The notes below the pieces were generated by a model. The model saw nothing but the letters and a program-made list of their open reading frames with translations. It ran no database searches and was not told where the DNA came from. Shown one piece after another: positions 55,447 through 63,932 of a stretch of DNA of 64,000 bases. The translations under genes and the position numbers were made by a program. The DNA comes from Henriciella algicola (GTDB lineage Bacteria > Pseudomonadota > Alphaproteobacteria > Caulobacterales > Hyphomonadaceae): contig NZ_QWGA01000003.1 of the NCBI RefSeq assembly GCF_003576245.1, positions 496,001 to 560,000 on the forward strand. The letters run 5' to 3'. Numbering within the stretch: position 1 is the first letter of the stretch; the number at the start of each line of letters is the position of its first letter.

Positions 55447-57087
55447 GTGACCAGCAAATCCCCATTCGCTGCTTTCGCAGATCGCCTCGGCGCGCAGAAT
55501 TTTTCTCAGGAAAACCTCGCCAAGTTCACGCCGAACCGGATCAAGATTGAGCTTCTTTCAGGCCTGACCGTAGCTCTCGCTCTGGTACCGGAAGCCGTCG
55601 CCTTCGCTTTTGTCGCTGGCGTGCATCCGCTCGTCGGCCTCTATGCCGCTTTCATTGTCGGCCTCATCACGGCCTGCATTGGCGGACGGCCGGGCATGAT
55701 CTCGGGCGCGACTGGCGCGCTTGCTGTTGTGATGGTCGCCCTCGTCGCCCAGCACGGCGTGGAATATCTCTTCGCCACGGTCGTGCTGATGGGTATCCTC
55801 CAGCTTGGCGCAGGCATCTTCAAACTCGGCAAATTCATCCGGCTGGTGCCCCATCCTGTAATGCTCGGTTTCGTGAATGGCCTCGCCATCGTGATCTTCC
55901 TTGCCCAGCTGACCCAGTTTCAGGTGCCCGGCACGGCTGAAGTTTCCGGTCATGGCATGGCTGGCGGAGAATGGATGAGCGGCTGGCCGCTGGCGCTCAT
56001 GCTGATCCTCGTTGGCGTTACGATGGCAATAATCTGGGGCCTGCCCAAGTTCACCAAGGTCATCCCGGCTCCGCTCGCCGGCATCGGCATTGTCGCCGCC
56101 ATCGTTATCGTCTTCGGTCTCGACGTGCCGCGCGTCGGCGATATGGCCTCGATCGAGGGCGGCCTGCCTGCCTTCCACATACCAGCTGTGCCGCTGAACC
56201 TCGAAACGCTCGAAATCATCCTGCCCTATGCGGTGATCCTTGCCGCCATCGGCCTCATCGAGAGCCTGCTGACGCTCAACCTCGTCGGTGAAATGACCAA
56301 TAAGCGTGGCGGCGCGAGCCAGGAATGTGTCGCGCAAGGCGCGGCCAACCTCGTCACCGGTTTTTTCGGCGGCATGGGCGGCTGCGCCATGATCGGCCAG
56401 TCAATGATCAATGTGAAGTCCGGCGGTCGCACGCGCCTTTCGGGCATTTCTGCCGCGCTCTTCCTGCTGGCCTTTATTCTTGTCGGTTCCAGCCTGATTG
56501 AGCAGATCCCGCTGGCCGCGCTGGTCGGCGTGATGTTCATGGTCGTAATCGGCACCTTTGCCTGGAACAGCCTTCGCATCATGACCCGCATCCCGCTGAC
56601 CGATGCGCTCGTCATCGTGCTCGTTACCACCGTCACCGTTTTCTATGACCTCGCCACGGCCGTGGTCGTCGGCGTGATCGTTTCCGCGCTTGCCTACGCG
56701 TGGAACAATGCCCGCCGCATCCGCATCATTGAGCGCGACTCAGTGCGCACGCCTGGCGCTCACGTCTATGAAATCGAAGGTCCGCTCTTCTTCGGCTCGA
56801 CCGATGGCTTTGCTGAGCTCTTCCACCCGGAAACCGACCCGGACGTCGTCATCGTCGACTTCATGCGGTCGCGCGTCGTGGACCAGTCTGCCCTGCAGGC
56901 CATCGAAGACCTCGCCGCCAAGTATGAAGCTCACGGCAAGACGCTCCGCCTGCGCCACCTCTCGCGCGATTGCCACAAGCTGCTGAAACGCGCCGGACAG
57001 CTCATGGTCGATAGCGATGATGACCCGGACTATGCCGTCGCCGTGGATTATTCTGTTCGCACCGGCGCCTTCGGCGGCGGGCACTAG
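55447..57087 (+). CDS. SulP-family anion transporter with STAS domain
   Basis: A 546-residue membrane protein with an N-terminal LLSGLTVALALVPEAVAFAFVAGV signature, about eleven to twelve membrane segments, and a C-terminal STAS domain (after about 440, with DVVIVDFMRSRVVDQSALQAIEDL). SulP proteins carry sulfate, bicarbonate or other anions. It starts with GTG; no good alternative ATG is near. The specific anion is not evident. Confidence 0.92.
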   Translation: MTSKSPFAAFADRLGAQNFSQENLAKFTPNRIKIELLSGLTVALALVPEAVAFAFVAGVHPLVGLYAAFIVGLITACIGGRPGMISGATGALAVVMVALVAQHGVEYLFATVVLMGILQLGAGIFKLGKFIRLVPHPVMLGFVNGLAIVIFLAQLTQFQVPGTAEVSGHGMAGGEWMSGWPLALMLILVGVTMAIIWGLPKFTKVIPAPLAGIGIVAAIVIVFGLDVPRVGDMASIEGGLPAFHIPAVPLNLETLEIILPYAVILAAIGLIESLLTLNLVGEMTNKRGGASQECVAQGAANLVTGFFGGMGGCAMIGQSMINVKSGGRTRLSGISAALFLLAFILVGSSLIEQIPLAALVGVMFMVVIGTFAWNSLRIMTRIPLTDALVIVLVTTVTVFYDLATAVVVGVIVSALAYAWNNARRIRIIERDSVRTPGAHVYEIEGPLFFGSTDGFAELFHPETDPDVVIVDFMRSRVVDQSALQAIEDLAAKYEAHGKTLRLRHLSRDCHKLLKRAGQLMVDSDDDPDYAVAVDYSVRTGAFGGGH

Positions 57088-57170
57088 GCTGTATCGGCCT
57101 CATTCCCCCTCGCGCGAACGGGCGGGGGACTTTTCCCCTGAGACCTGAATTTACTTTGGGTTTCGCGCCC

Positions 57171-57206
57171 CTAACCCTTAAGCAGGTAGCCACGCGCCGG
57201 GGTTAG
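57171..57206 (+). repeat. Hairpin upstream of the membrane cold-shock-like gene
   Basis: CTAACCC at 57171-57177 and GGGTTAG at 57200-57206 form a 7-bp inverted repeat with a 22-nt loop. It ends one base before a G-rich ribosome-binding run (57208-57213) and 12 nt before the start codon. It may influence translation initiation. Confidence 0.45.
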
Positions 57207-57218
57207 CGGGGGGCATGC

Positions 57219-58373
57219 GTGAACGATTTCATGCAGCAGATGTTGAATGTGATCAGCTCGCTCGCCGGGCAGGTCAGCCGTCTCATTGAGGCTTACCCAT
57301 CGGCTGCCGCCTATCTCGGCGGCGCTACGCTCGTCATCGTCGCAGGCTTTATTGCCACGATCTATGTCAGGCGCTGGCAAGAGCGGACCCGCCCGGCCCG
57401 GATCGCCGCGCTGCAGGCGGACTATGACGCCAAGCGTAAGATCCACGACTGCCCTCAGTTGCATGCCTCCCTGCTTGACCAGAAGTTCGCGGCCTTCTCG
57501 CTCTTCTCAATCCTGGCCAGCGCACTTGGCTGGCTACGGACGTATGGCCCCCTCCAGGGCATCGCGCTGTTCGGCGTTACATTCGAGGATATGGCGCTCG
57601 CGGGTGCGATCATTTTCGCGCTCATCGCCCTCGCCGCCCTCCTCCATCGATGGCTCTGGACACGCACCTTCGCCAATTGGGACCAGTGGGAAGAGCGTCG
57701 CCGCGCCGAAATCGTCCGCCTGCAGGAAAAGACACTCAGCAAGCGTCGCCGCCTGAATGTCAGCAACAAGAGCGACGCCCAGCTGGATGTTGACGCCGAA
57801 GAGGCCGTGTCCCCCGCCACCAGTGACAGGTTCAGCTCCTTCCTCAGCCCGCCGCGCAAGGAGATGCCGACCGTCCTCGCAAAGGGCATACGCGATGGTC
57901 GCAAACAGCGCGCCTGGCAGATCGGCACCGTACAGAACGCGATCAATGACCGGTTTGGCTTCATTGATGAGCGGGTCGCAAACGCCTCAACCAATCTCAG
58001 TGAGCTGGGTGAGCGCTTCTATTTCAACCGGGTGAGCCTCTGCAGCGAAGGCTTCCCGGACACTGGCGACGACGTCCTATTCATGACGTCTAACAAGAAA
58101 ACGGCCGCGAATGGCGACCGCGAACCGGCCTACCTCGTCTGCGCCCGCGAAAAGCCCTGCCAGGGTTTCGTGCGCCGGGTGCTGTCGCGCCGTGCCTGCC
58201 TGGTCGAAATCGTGGATGGGTATGAGAACTATACCTCTGTCCTCGCCGTGCTCGACAACTCCCTGCTCGAGGACGGGACACGCCTCAAAGGCGGCGAACG
58301 CGTTGAGGGGATCGTGACCCACAACAATATCGGGGTGATGCTCAAAAAGCTGAAACTGGTAAGCCCGGCCTGA
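57219..58373 (+). CDS. Membrane protein with cold-shock-like C-terminal domain
   Basis: A 384-residue protein starting with GTG. Hydrophobic segments are at about 33-50, 93-108 and 125-146, with a charged, possibly coiled-coil region (about 155-180) and a linker. Residues 235-308 resemble a cold-shock/OB domain: GTVQNAINDRFGFID, then RFYFNRVSL, GDDVLFM and EPAYLVC. Residues 313-384 could be a second OB-like unit. No exact family is recognised. RNA or DNA binding at the membrane is inferred from the pattern and is unproven. The gene follows SulP by 131 nt. Confidence 0.7.
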   Translation: MNDFMQQMLNVISSLAGQVSRLIEAYPSAAAYLGGATLVIVAGFIATIYVRRWQERTRPARIAALQADYDAKRKIHDCPQLHASLLDQKFAAFSLFSILASALGWLRTYGPLQGIALFGVTFEDMALAGAIIFALIALAALLHRWLWTRTFANWDQWEERRRAEIVRLQEKTLSKRRRLNVSNKSDAQLDVDAEEAVSPATSDRFSSFLSPPRKEMPTVLAKGIRDGRKQRAWQIGTVQNAINDRFGFIDERVANASTNLSELGERFYFNRVSLCSEGFPDTGDDVLFMTSNKKTAANGDREPAYLVCAREKPCQGFVRRVLSRRACLVEIVDGYENYTSVLAVLDNSLLEDGTRLKGGERVEGIVTHNNIGVMLKKLKLVSPA

Positions 58374-58450
58374 CATCTTGGGCGTGCCCCGCGCGATGGG
58401 ATATGCTGGACTGGACTTCAATCCGAATCACGAAGAAGGCACGCCTGACC

Positions 58451-58747
58451 ATGTCGAAAGCTCCTGTCGGCTCCAAAGCCAACCCGTCCGAATTTGACGT
58501 CCTGTCCAAGCTTGGTGAGGACGAGCCCTACTTCGTGATCCGTGCCCACGACCCGCTGTCTTCCGCTCTGGTCGAACTGCACGCCTATATTGGCGCAGGC
58601 CAGGCGGGCGCCGCGCACAACAAGCTCGCAGAGATCATGGCCCTCACCTCGGCCCGCGCGCCGCGCCCGGCGTCGAGCCCGAAATATCGCGAAACTTTTG
58701 CCATCTCGCTGGCCATGGAACAGTGGCGCGACCAACACCAGGACTAG
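58451..58747 (+). CDS. Small conserved-looking protein, unknown
   Basis: A 98-residue protein from the ATG at 58451, which removes 16 basic residues of a longer frame. The stretch GEDEPYFVIRAHDPLSSALVELHAYIGAG resembles short proteins with an 'EP-x-FvlRA-x-D' motif that I have seen in bacteria and phages, but I cannot name the family. No TM or signal peptide is seen. Its stop is four bases before the GNAT start, so the two are probably translated together. Confidence 0.65.
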   Translation: MSKAPVGSKANPSEFDVLSKLGEDEPYFVIRAHDPLSSALVELHAYIGAGQAGAAHNKLAEIMALTSARAPRPASSPKYRETFAISLAMEQWRDQHQD

Positions 58748-58751
58748 TCCG

Positions 58752-59351
58752 GTGCAGCTACCGCAGGCACCCTACTCCAACGACTACGTCCGGCTCGTCC
58801 CGTTCGATCTTGATGTGCATGCGAGCCAGCTGCGTGACATGGCAGAGCGCTCCGGTGAGCGCCTCGCCACCTGGCCTTTCTACAACCCGCCGGGCGACTG
58901 GATCACGCCCTGGACGAAGACGATCCGCCAGCGCACTGAGGCGGGCACGCTGAGGCCGTTTGCGGTCCTCATGCCCGACGGACGCTTCGCCGGGATGACG
59001 GCCTACCTCAACCCGAATGCGGACTGGCGCAATGTCGAGGTCGGCATGACGATCTACGCGCCAGAGTTCCAGGGCGGCGTCGTCAATCCTGCCTGCAAGC
59101 GGCTTCTGCTCGCCAATGCCTTCGACGCTGGCGCGATCCGCGTCTACTTCCATGTCGATGAGCGCAATACGCGCTCGCGCCGCGCCGTGCTGAAGCTGGG
59201 TGCCACGCAGGAAGGGGTCCTCCGTCACAACCGCATCCTGCCAGATGGCTTCCTGCGCAATACCGTCGTCTTCTCGATCCTTGCAGAGGAATGGCCAGCC
59301 GTGCGGGAAAGGCTCGACGCGCGGCTCGCAAATGGAGGCAAGGCGCCATGA
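58752..59351 (+). CDS. GNAT N-acetyltransferase (RimJ/RimL type)
   Basis: A 199-residue acetyltransferase starting with GTG. It has the GNAT order: a strand-rich first half, NVEVGMTIYAPEFQGG...NPACKRLLLANAF (acetyl-CoA binding region), and DERNTRSRRAVLKLGATQEGVLR near the end. The NTRSRRAVLKLGA block is typical of protein N-alpha or aminoglycoside acetyltransferases of the RimJ/RimL group. The substrate is unknown. It overlaps the DUF4169 gene by four bases. Confidence 0.87.
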   Translation: MQLPQAPYSNDYVRLVPFDLDVHASQLRDMAERSGERLATWPFYNPPGDWITPWTKTIRQRTEAGTLRPFAVLMPDGRFAGMTAYLNPNADWRNVEVGMTIYAPEFQGGVVNPACKRLLLANAFDAGAIRVYFHVDERNTRSRRAVLKLGATQEGVLRHNRILPDGFLRNTVVFSILAEEWPAVRERLDARLANGGKAP

Positions 59352-59524
59352 CGACACCGATCAATCTCAACAAGGCCCGCAAGCAGAAACAACGTGCCGA
59401 GGCGGAGAAGAAAGCCGCTGAGAACCGCGTGAAGTTCGGCCGCACCAAGGCTGAGAAAACGGCTCAAAAATCAGAGAAAGAGCGCGCTAGTAAGGGCCTC
59501 GACGGCGCGAAGCGGGAACAGTAG
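59348..59524 (+). CDS. DUF4169-family small basic protein
   Basis: A 58-residue protein reading MTTPINLNKARKQKQRAEAE at the start, then AENRVKFGRTKAEK. This is the DUF4169 pattern: an INLNxxRK N-terminus and an FGRTKAEK core in a Lys/Ala/Glu-rich helix. The function is unknown. In other alphaproteobacteria it often lies near fumC, as it does here at some distance. It overlaps the GNAT stop (ATGA). Confidence 0.88.
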   Translation: MTTPINLNKARKQKQRAEAEKKAAENRVKFGRTKAEKTAQKSEKERASKGLDGAKREQ

Positions 59525-59579
59525 CGGTCAAACCGGCGTTCAATTCTGGTCGTTAACTTCCAGAAAGGAATTCACGCCC

Positions 59580-59666
59580 ATGTCCCGCATCCTGCTTACC
59601 ACCAGCGTCGTCTCGGTCAGCTTTTTGCTGGCAACCATGATCGGCTTCCTGATGGGCGCCGCCTGA
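59580..59666 (+). CDS. Tiny single-span membrane protein
   Basis: A 28-residue ORF with AAAGGA about ten bases upstream. A polar start MSRIL is followed by one hydrophobic helix (about residues 5-26) with a Ser/Thr-rich centre and small residues GAA at the end. It fits the size of single-span small proteins that bind larger membrane proteins. Nothing similar is known to me. Confidence 0.45.
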   Translation: MSRILLTTSVVSVSFLLATMIGFLMGAA

Positions 59667-59682
59667 ACGACGCCCACCCCAC

Positions 59683-60702
59683 CTAGTTGATGGCGGGCGC
59701 ATAGCCCGTCAACCGGTCCAGCACCTGCAGCCCATTGCGATAGGCCGACAGGCGCGACAGGGACTCATTGTACTGGCGGTCCACCGGCATGCCTGAGGCG
59801 CGCGCCTGCTGCGCAGCTTCCGCATAAAGCGCATGCGCCTCATCGAAATTTGCCGCAGATTCGTAACAGGCCGCAAGATTGTGCGTCACCGCAGGCGCCG
59901 AAGGGTATTGCGCATGCAGGTCCTGCCAGACAGCGCAGGACGCGTCGGGTGAACGGTTCCCCGCATCGACGGCCGTTTCAAAGCGCGGATCAGCCGCAAC
60001 GACCGGGTCCATTGCATCTTTCACGAACACAGCCCGCATGACCGCATTGCGCGGCGCAATCTCATTCCTGATATCGCCCAGCGTCGTCACCAGCGCGTCC
60101 CGCACCAGTCCCGGAGGCGGCTGCATGCCTGCCGACATCCCGTAGGTCCAGCCGCCGCCATAGCCACGGCGGCCACGCCGCCCGACAATGTAGACTTCCT
60201 CGCAGCTCTCTGCCGATGAGCTTCCGAAGAACGTATCCTGATAGATCATGCGCCCGGTGCCATACTCGATCAGACGCGGCCGCACCGACACGTTCACCGT
60301 CTCGCGCAGGCAGACTTTCTCGACTTCGGCCCGGCGCTCACAGTCGAACGGGCCATCCCACTCGACGCATTCGGTCTCGCGCGTTGAATATTCTTCAGCG
60401 TCATAGCCATCGATATTGATGCTGCCTTCATAGATGCCGGCGCGCTGACCTTCGGGAACGTAACCGTCGCCATAGCGCGCAATGCTGAACCAGGGCATGC
60501 CGTCAAAAGTCGCGCTGGCCAGCATGGCCTCGAACTCATCAGCATACCAGTTACCAGCAGGGCCATTGAACCGGCCGACATCTACGGTCCGCGTCTCTAC
60601 CGCTTCAGTGTTCGGGGGCACCAGCCGCGCCGAATAGTCGATGCCTGGCGTTGCGCACGCCGCAAGTCCTGCAACAGCTATCAAACTATATGCTAATTTC
60701 AT
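59683..60702 (-). CDS. Predicted lipoprotein with C-terminal TPR-like region
   Basis: A 339-residue protein with lipobox LAAC near residue 16. The middle carries charged segments, paired Cys (ETECVEWDGPFDCERR) and a Gly/Arg-rich run GRRGRRGYGGG at about 175-185. The C-terminal 80 residues are helical and TPR-like (NLAACYESAANFDEAHALYAEA). I do not recognise the family. It is divergent from the OYE gene. Confidence 0.75.
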   Translation of the reverse strand: MKLAYSLIAVAGLAACATPGIDYSARLVPPNTEAVETRTVDVGRFNGPAGNWYADEFEAMLASATFDGMPWFSIARYGDGYVPEGQRAGIYEGSINIDGYDAEEYSTRETECVEWDGPFDCERRAEVEKVCLRETVNVSVRPRLIEYGTGRMIYQDTFFGSSSAESCEEVYIVGRRGRRGYGGGWTYGMSAGMQPPPGLVRDALVTTLGDIRNEIAPRNAVMRAVFVKDAMDPVVAADPRFETAVDAGNRSPDASCAVWQDLHAQYPSAPAVTHNLAACYESAANFDEAHALYAEAAQQARASGMPVDRQYNESLSRLSAYRNGLQVLDRLTGYAPAIN

Positions 60703-60854
60703 TTCACGCCCCCCTTTGATCTGTCGAGACTGGCATCAGTGTTCGCAATCATCAAGTGAACTGACCCTGAATACTTTCTCAATAAGAAAAATATTGAACC
60801 TCCCCCCCTCATACGCCATCTGCCAGACCAGACGTTTGCAATGGGAGTATCCGC

Positions 60855-61967
60855 ATGTCCTCAGCCGCCGCCCTGTTTGAACCCTTCAAGCTGAAATCGC
60901 TTGAGCTCGACAACCGGATCGTCATGGCGCCCATGACCCGCGGCTTCAGCCCGGATGGTGTGCCGACCGATGATGTCGCTGCTTACTATGCACGCCGCGC
61001 CGCAGCTGATGTTGGCCTTATCCTGTCCGAAGGCACGCTAGTACGCCGCAAGGGCGCATCCGACAATCCGAACTACCCCCTCTTCCACACGGATGCAGCT
61101 CTTTCTGGCTGGCAGAAAGTCATCGACGCTGTCCACGCCGAAGGCGGCAAGATGGGCCCGCAGATCTGGCACCAGGGCCTCCTGCGCAAGTCCGGCACCG
61201 GCCACTATCCTGACGCCCCATCCGACAGCCCGTCCGGCGTCACCCACAAGGGCAAGCAGATCTTCGACGAGCCATCCGATGAGGAAGTCGCCGACATGGT
61301 GGCCGCCTATGCCGATGCCGCGAAAAGCGCAAAGGACCTCGGCTTCGACACGCTCGAAATCCACGGCGCCCACGGCTACCTCATCGACCAGTTCTTCTGG
61401 GACGTGATGAACAAGCGTGAGGACAAGTATGGCGGCGGTCTGCCGGAACGCGCCCGCTTTGCCGGTGAGATCATCTCTGAAATCCGCAAGGCCGTCGGCC
61501 CCGATATGCCGATCATCCTGCGCTTCTCGCAATGGAAACAGCAGGACTACGCCGCCCGCCTCGCTGAGACCCCGCAGGAGTTTGAAGCCTTCCTGAAAGT
61601 CTTCGTCGATGCTGGCGTCGATATCCTCCACGCCAGCCAGCGCCGTTTCTGGGAAGCAGAATTTCCTGAAGTCGATGGTGAGAATGGCCTCAACACCGCA
61701 GGCTGGGCGAAGAAGCTCACCGGCCTTCCAACCATCACGGTTGGCTCTGTCGGACTGTCGTCAGAGTTCACCGGCGCGATGCGCGGCGAAGGCTCCAAGA
61801 CCCGCCCGATCACCGATGTCGTTGAGCGCCTTGAAAAGGGTGAGTTTGACCTCGTCGCCGTTGGCCGCGCCCTGCTGCAGGACCCGGAATGGGCCACCAA
61901 GGTGAAGGACGGCCGCACCGAAGAACTGGCAGACTATGACGCCAAGGCGATGGCGACGCTCTACTAG
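60855..61967 (+). CDS. Old yellow enzyme (NADH:flavin oxidoreductase)
   Basis: A 370-residue FMN-dependent ene-reductase of the OYE family. The motifs are LDNRIVMAPMTRGFS near the N-terminus, QIWHQGLL, the TLEIHGAHGYLIDQFFWDVMNKREDKYGG segment with the HGAH pair, and VGRALLQDPEWATKV. The His/His pair (rather than His/Asn) is suitable for binding carbonyl substrates. Its role is reduction of an activated alkene, with the natural substrate unknown. Confidence 0.94.
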   Translation: MSSAAALFEPFKLKSLELDNRIVMAPMTRGFSPDGVPTDDVAAYYARRAAADVGLILSEGTLVRRKGASDNPNYPLFHTDAALSGWQKVIDAVHAEGGKMGPQIWHQGLLRKSGTGHYPDAPSDSPSGVTHKGKQIFDEPSDEEVADMVAAYADAAKSAKDLGFDTLEIHGAHGYLIDQFFWDVMNKREDKYGGGLPERARFAGEIISEIRKAVGPDMPIILRFSQWKQQDYAARLAETPQEFEAFLKVFVDAGVDILHASQRRFWEAEFPEVDGENGLNTAGWAKKLTGLPTITVGSVGLSSEFTGAMRGEGSKTRPITDVVERLEKGEFDLVAVGRALLQDPEWATKVKDGRTEELADYDAKAMATLY

Positions 61968-61993
61968 GCGTGCCGCAACCCCGAATGCAGAAA

Positions 61994-62028
61994 GGGCGGA
62001 CCTCGTGAAAGGTCCGCCCCTTTTTTTA
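61994..62028 (+). terminator. Rho-independent terminator after the OYE gene
   Basis: A perfect 10-bp stem (GGGCGGACCT / AGGTCCGCCC) with a 6-nt loop is followed by CTTTTTTT. It lies 26 nt after the OYE stop and just before the convergent YqaE gene. Confidence 0.94.
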
Positions 62029-62048
62029 TTGCGTCAGCTGGCGCCTGA

Positions 62049-62222
62049 TCAGACCGGCTGGGCCTCGCCCTTGGCGTTGACCCACAGGGCGTGGATCACG
62101 GCTGGCAGCCAGAAGAAGAAGCACAGCACGATATTGATAAGGAGCTGCGCTCCGACACCTGCCTTGAGGAAGACAGCGACGGGCGGGAGGATGACAGACA
62201 AGATGATCTGTAGAAGTGACAT
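62049..62222 (-). CDS. YqaE/Pmp3-family small membrane protein
   Basis: A 57-residue protein with two hydrophobic helices. The pattern MSLLQIILSVILPPVAVFLKAG and then LLINIVLCFFFWLPAVIHALWV is that of the YqaE/Pmp3 family, which affects membrane potential or stress response. The ATG at 62222 gives the usual N-terminus; an earlier in-frame ATG at 62246 would add eight residues. The ribosome site is weak. Confidence 0.92.
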   Translation of the reverse strand: MSLLQIILSVILPPVAVFLKAGVGAQLLINIVLCFFFWLPAVIHALWVNAKGEAQPV

Positions 62223-62393
62223 CGATAATTCTTTCGTTTTGTACATGTTTGCAACGCGCCGCCTCCCGGAGCCGTTCCGAAGCCGAACCATTTTCCGGCT
62301 CCACCCGTTGAAGACCCACACCTAAAAAATTCGCGTGACTACCCCAGCGGCAGACCCCTCACCCTGACAGAAAAAGAAATCAGGGAGACCGCC

Positions 62394-63206
62394 ATGAATT
62401 ACGAACAGATCAAGGTAGAGACGCGCGGCAATATTTGCCTCATCACCCTCAACCGCCCCGACAAGCTGAACGCCTGGACCCCGGACATGAGCCGTGAGCT
62501 TGGCAAGGCGATCACCGCTGCGAACGAGGATGAAGACATCGGCGCCATCGTCATGACCGGCGAAGGACGCGGCTTCTGCGCCGGCGCGGACATGTCCTAC
62601 TTCCAGAACAATATCGATGCCTCAGAGACCAAGGCGCACAAGCGCGATGGCGGGATCGACTGGATCTCTCTGATCCGCTCATCCAAACCCTGCATCGCCG
62701 CCGTCAACGGCCCGGCCTTCGGTATCGGCGTCACGCAGATCCTGCCCTTCGACATGATCGTCGCCTCGACCATCTCGAAGTTCGGCCTCGTCTTCGTACG
62801 CGTCGGCATCGTGCCGGAACTCGCGAGCTCGCATTTCCTCGTCCAGCGCGTCGGCTGGGGCAAGGCACATGACCTCCTGCTTACCGCGCGGCCCGTATCA
62901 GGCGCTGAGGCCGTTGAGCTTGGCCTCGCTGACCGCCTCTCAGAACCTGAAACCCTGCTCGACGACGCGCTCGAACTTGCCGGCCTGATGGCCGCCAATC
63001 CATCGCCCATGCTGCGCATGACCAAACAGCTTCTCAGCGCCAATAGCTGCGACACCGACACGGCCCGCATCCAGGCGCGCGAACATGAAAGTCTGGAGGT
63101 CTGCTACACCCTGCCAGAACACAAAGAAGCCGTCGCCGCCTTCGCCGAAAAACGCGCCCCAGACTTCAAGGCGGCACGCCACAAGGCACAGGCGAAGATT
63201 GACTGA
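62394..63206 (+). CDS. Enoyl-CoA hydratase/isomerase family protein
   Basis: A 270-residue crotonase-fold protein. LITLNRPDKLNAWTPDM is typical, GEGRGFCAGADMS forms the first oxyanion hole (residues about 57-70), and NGPAFGIGVTQILPFDMIVAS the second. The two Glu residues used by true hydratases cannot be placed with certainty, so it could be an isomerase or other crotonase. GGGAGA lies before the ATG. Confidence 0.9.
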   Translation: MNYEQIKVETRGNICLITLNRPDKLNAWTPDMSRELGKAITAANEDEDIGAIVMTGEGRGFCAGADMSYFQNNIDASETKAHKRDGGIDWISLIRSSKPCIAAVNGPAFGIGVTQILPFDMIVASTISKFGLVFVRVGIVPELASSHFLVQRVGWGKAHDLLLTARPVSGAEAVELGLADRLSEPETLLDDALELAGLMAANPSPMLRMTKQLLSANSCDTDTARIQAREHESLEVCYTLPEHKEAVAAFAEKRAPDFKAARHKAQAKID

Positions 63207-63226
63207 GCAGGTTCTCAGGTCTTCAA

Positions 63227-63354
63227 GCCCGCATGGTGAGCGAAGTCGAACCACGCGGGCGTCGCACCACAACGCTTCATCCTTCGACAGGCTCAGGATG
63301 AGGTCACTGCTGCAGCCGCATCCCCCAAGGACCTCACCCTGAGCCTGTCGAAGG
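63227..63354. repeat. Inverted repeats of the CTTCGACAGGCTCAGGATGAG family, copy 3
   Basis: Two units are adjacent. The first pairs GCCCGCATGGT with ACCACGCGGGC (63227-63260, one mismatch). The second pairs 63281-63305 with 63330-63354 (25 nt, one mismatch). Cores match the copies at 24916-24999 and 40973-41044. They sit between convergent enoyl-CoA hydratase and DUF4287 genes. Confidence 0.85.
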
Positions 63355-63380
63355 GCGAGGTCGCTCAAGCGACATGCGCA

Positions 63381-63932
63381 CTAAGCCCGCTCGTATGCCG
63401 CTTTCATCCAGGCCTTGAGCTCGTCATCGACCTCTTCGACCGCCTGGATCTTCATCTTGTGGGTGCACATGCTGCCCGGCTTCTCTTCGGCGAGGCGAAG
63501 CGTGCCGTCCTCACCTTTCAAGTTCAGGCCAAGGTCCACACGTGACTTGGTTGCCGGGGTGACGACCGCGAAGTTCTTTGAGCGGCGAAACGCGACGGAC
63601 GTTTTCTTCGGCGAGATCTCAACATCATCGCCCAGCGTCTTCGCATAGGCTTCCAGCGCATCGTAGATCGGCCGAAGGCTCTCCTTGCCTTCATACTGAC
63701 CCGAAAGCATGTCGCCTTCATCAGCCTCAAATCGGCCCTTTGCGGCCTGACAGACCATATTGGCGTGGCCGTGCCCGAAGCCGTGCTTTTCCTTCAGCAT
63801 CTTGACCTGATCGCCATGCTTTTCGAGCCCGCTCGACTGGACGACTTTCACCCAGTGCGCCAGCGGTTTGCCGGTCTTGGCCTCCATGCCGGCGATATGA
63901 GCCGCGAGCATTTCGTCCTGAGATTTTGCCAT
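63381..63932 (-). CDS. DUF4287/DUF5655 protein
   Basis: A 183-residue protein from the ATG at 63932, with GGGGGAG about ten bases upstream. The N-terminal AAHIAGMEAKTGKPLAHWVKVVQSSGLEKHGDQVKMLKEKHGFGHGHANMV fits DUF4287 (first 55 residues). The C-terminal half (AYAKTLGDDVEISPKKTSVAFRRSKNFAVVTP) fits DUF5655. The function is unknown; such proteins are widespread and may bind small ligands or DNA. A frame extending to 63986 is less likely. Confidence 0.88.
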   Translation of the reverse strand: MAKSQDEMLAAHIAGMEAKTGKPLAHWVKVVQSSGLEKHGDQVKMLKEKHGFGHGHANMVCQAAKGRFEADEGDMLSGQYEGKESLRPIYDALEAYAKTLGDDVEISPKKTSVAFRRSKNFAVVTPATKSRVDLGLNLKGEDGTLRLAEEKPGSMCTHKMKIQAVEEVDDELKAWMKAAYERA

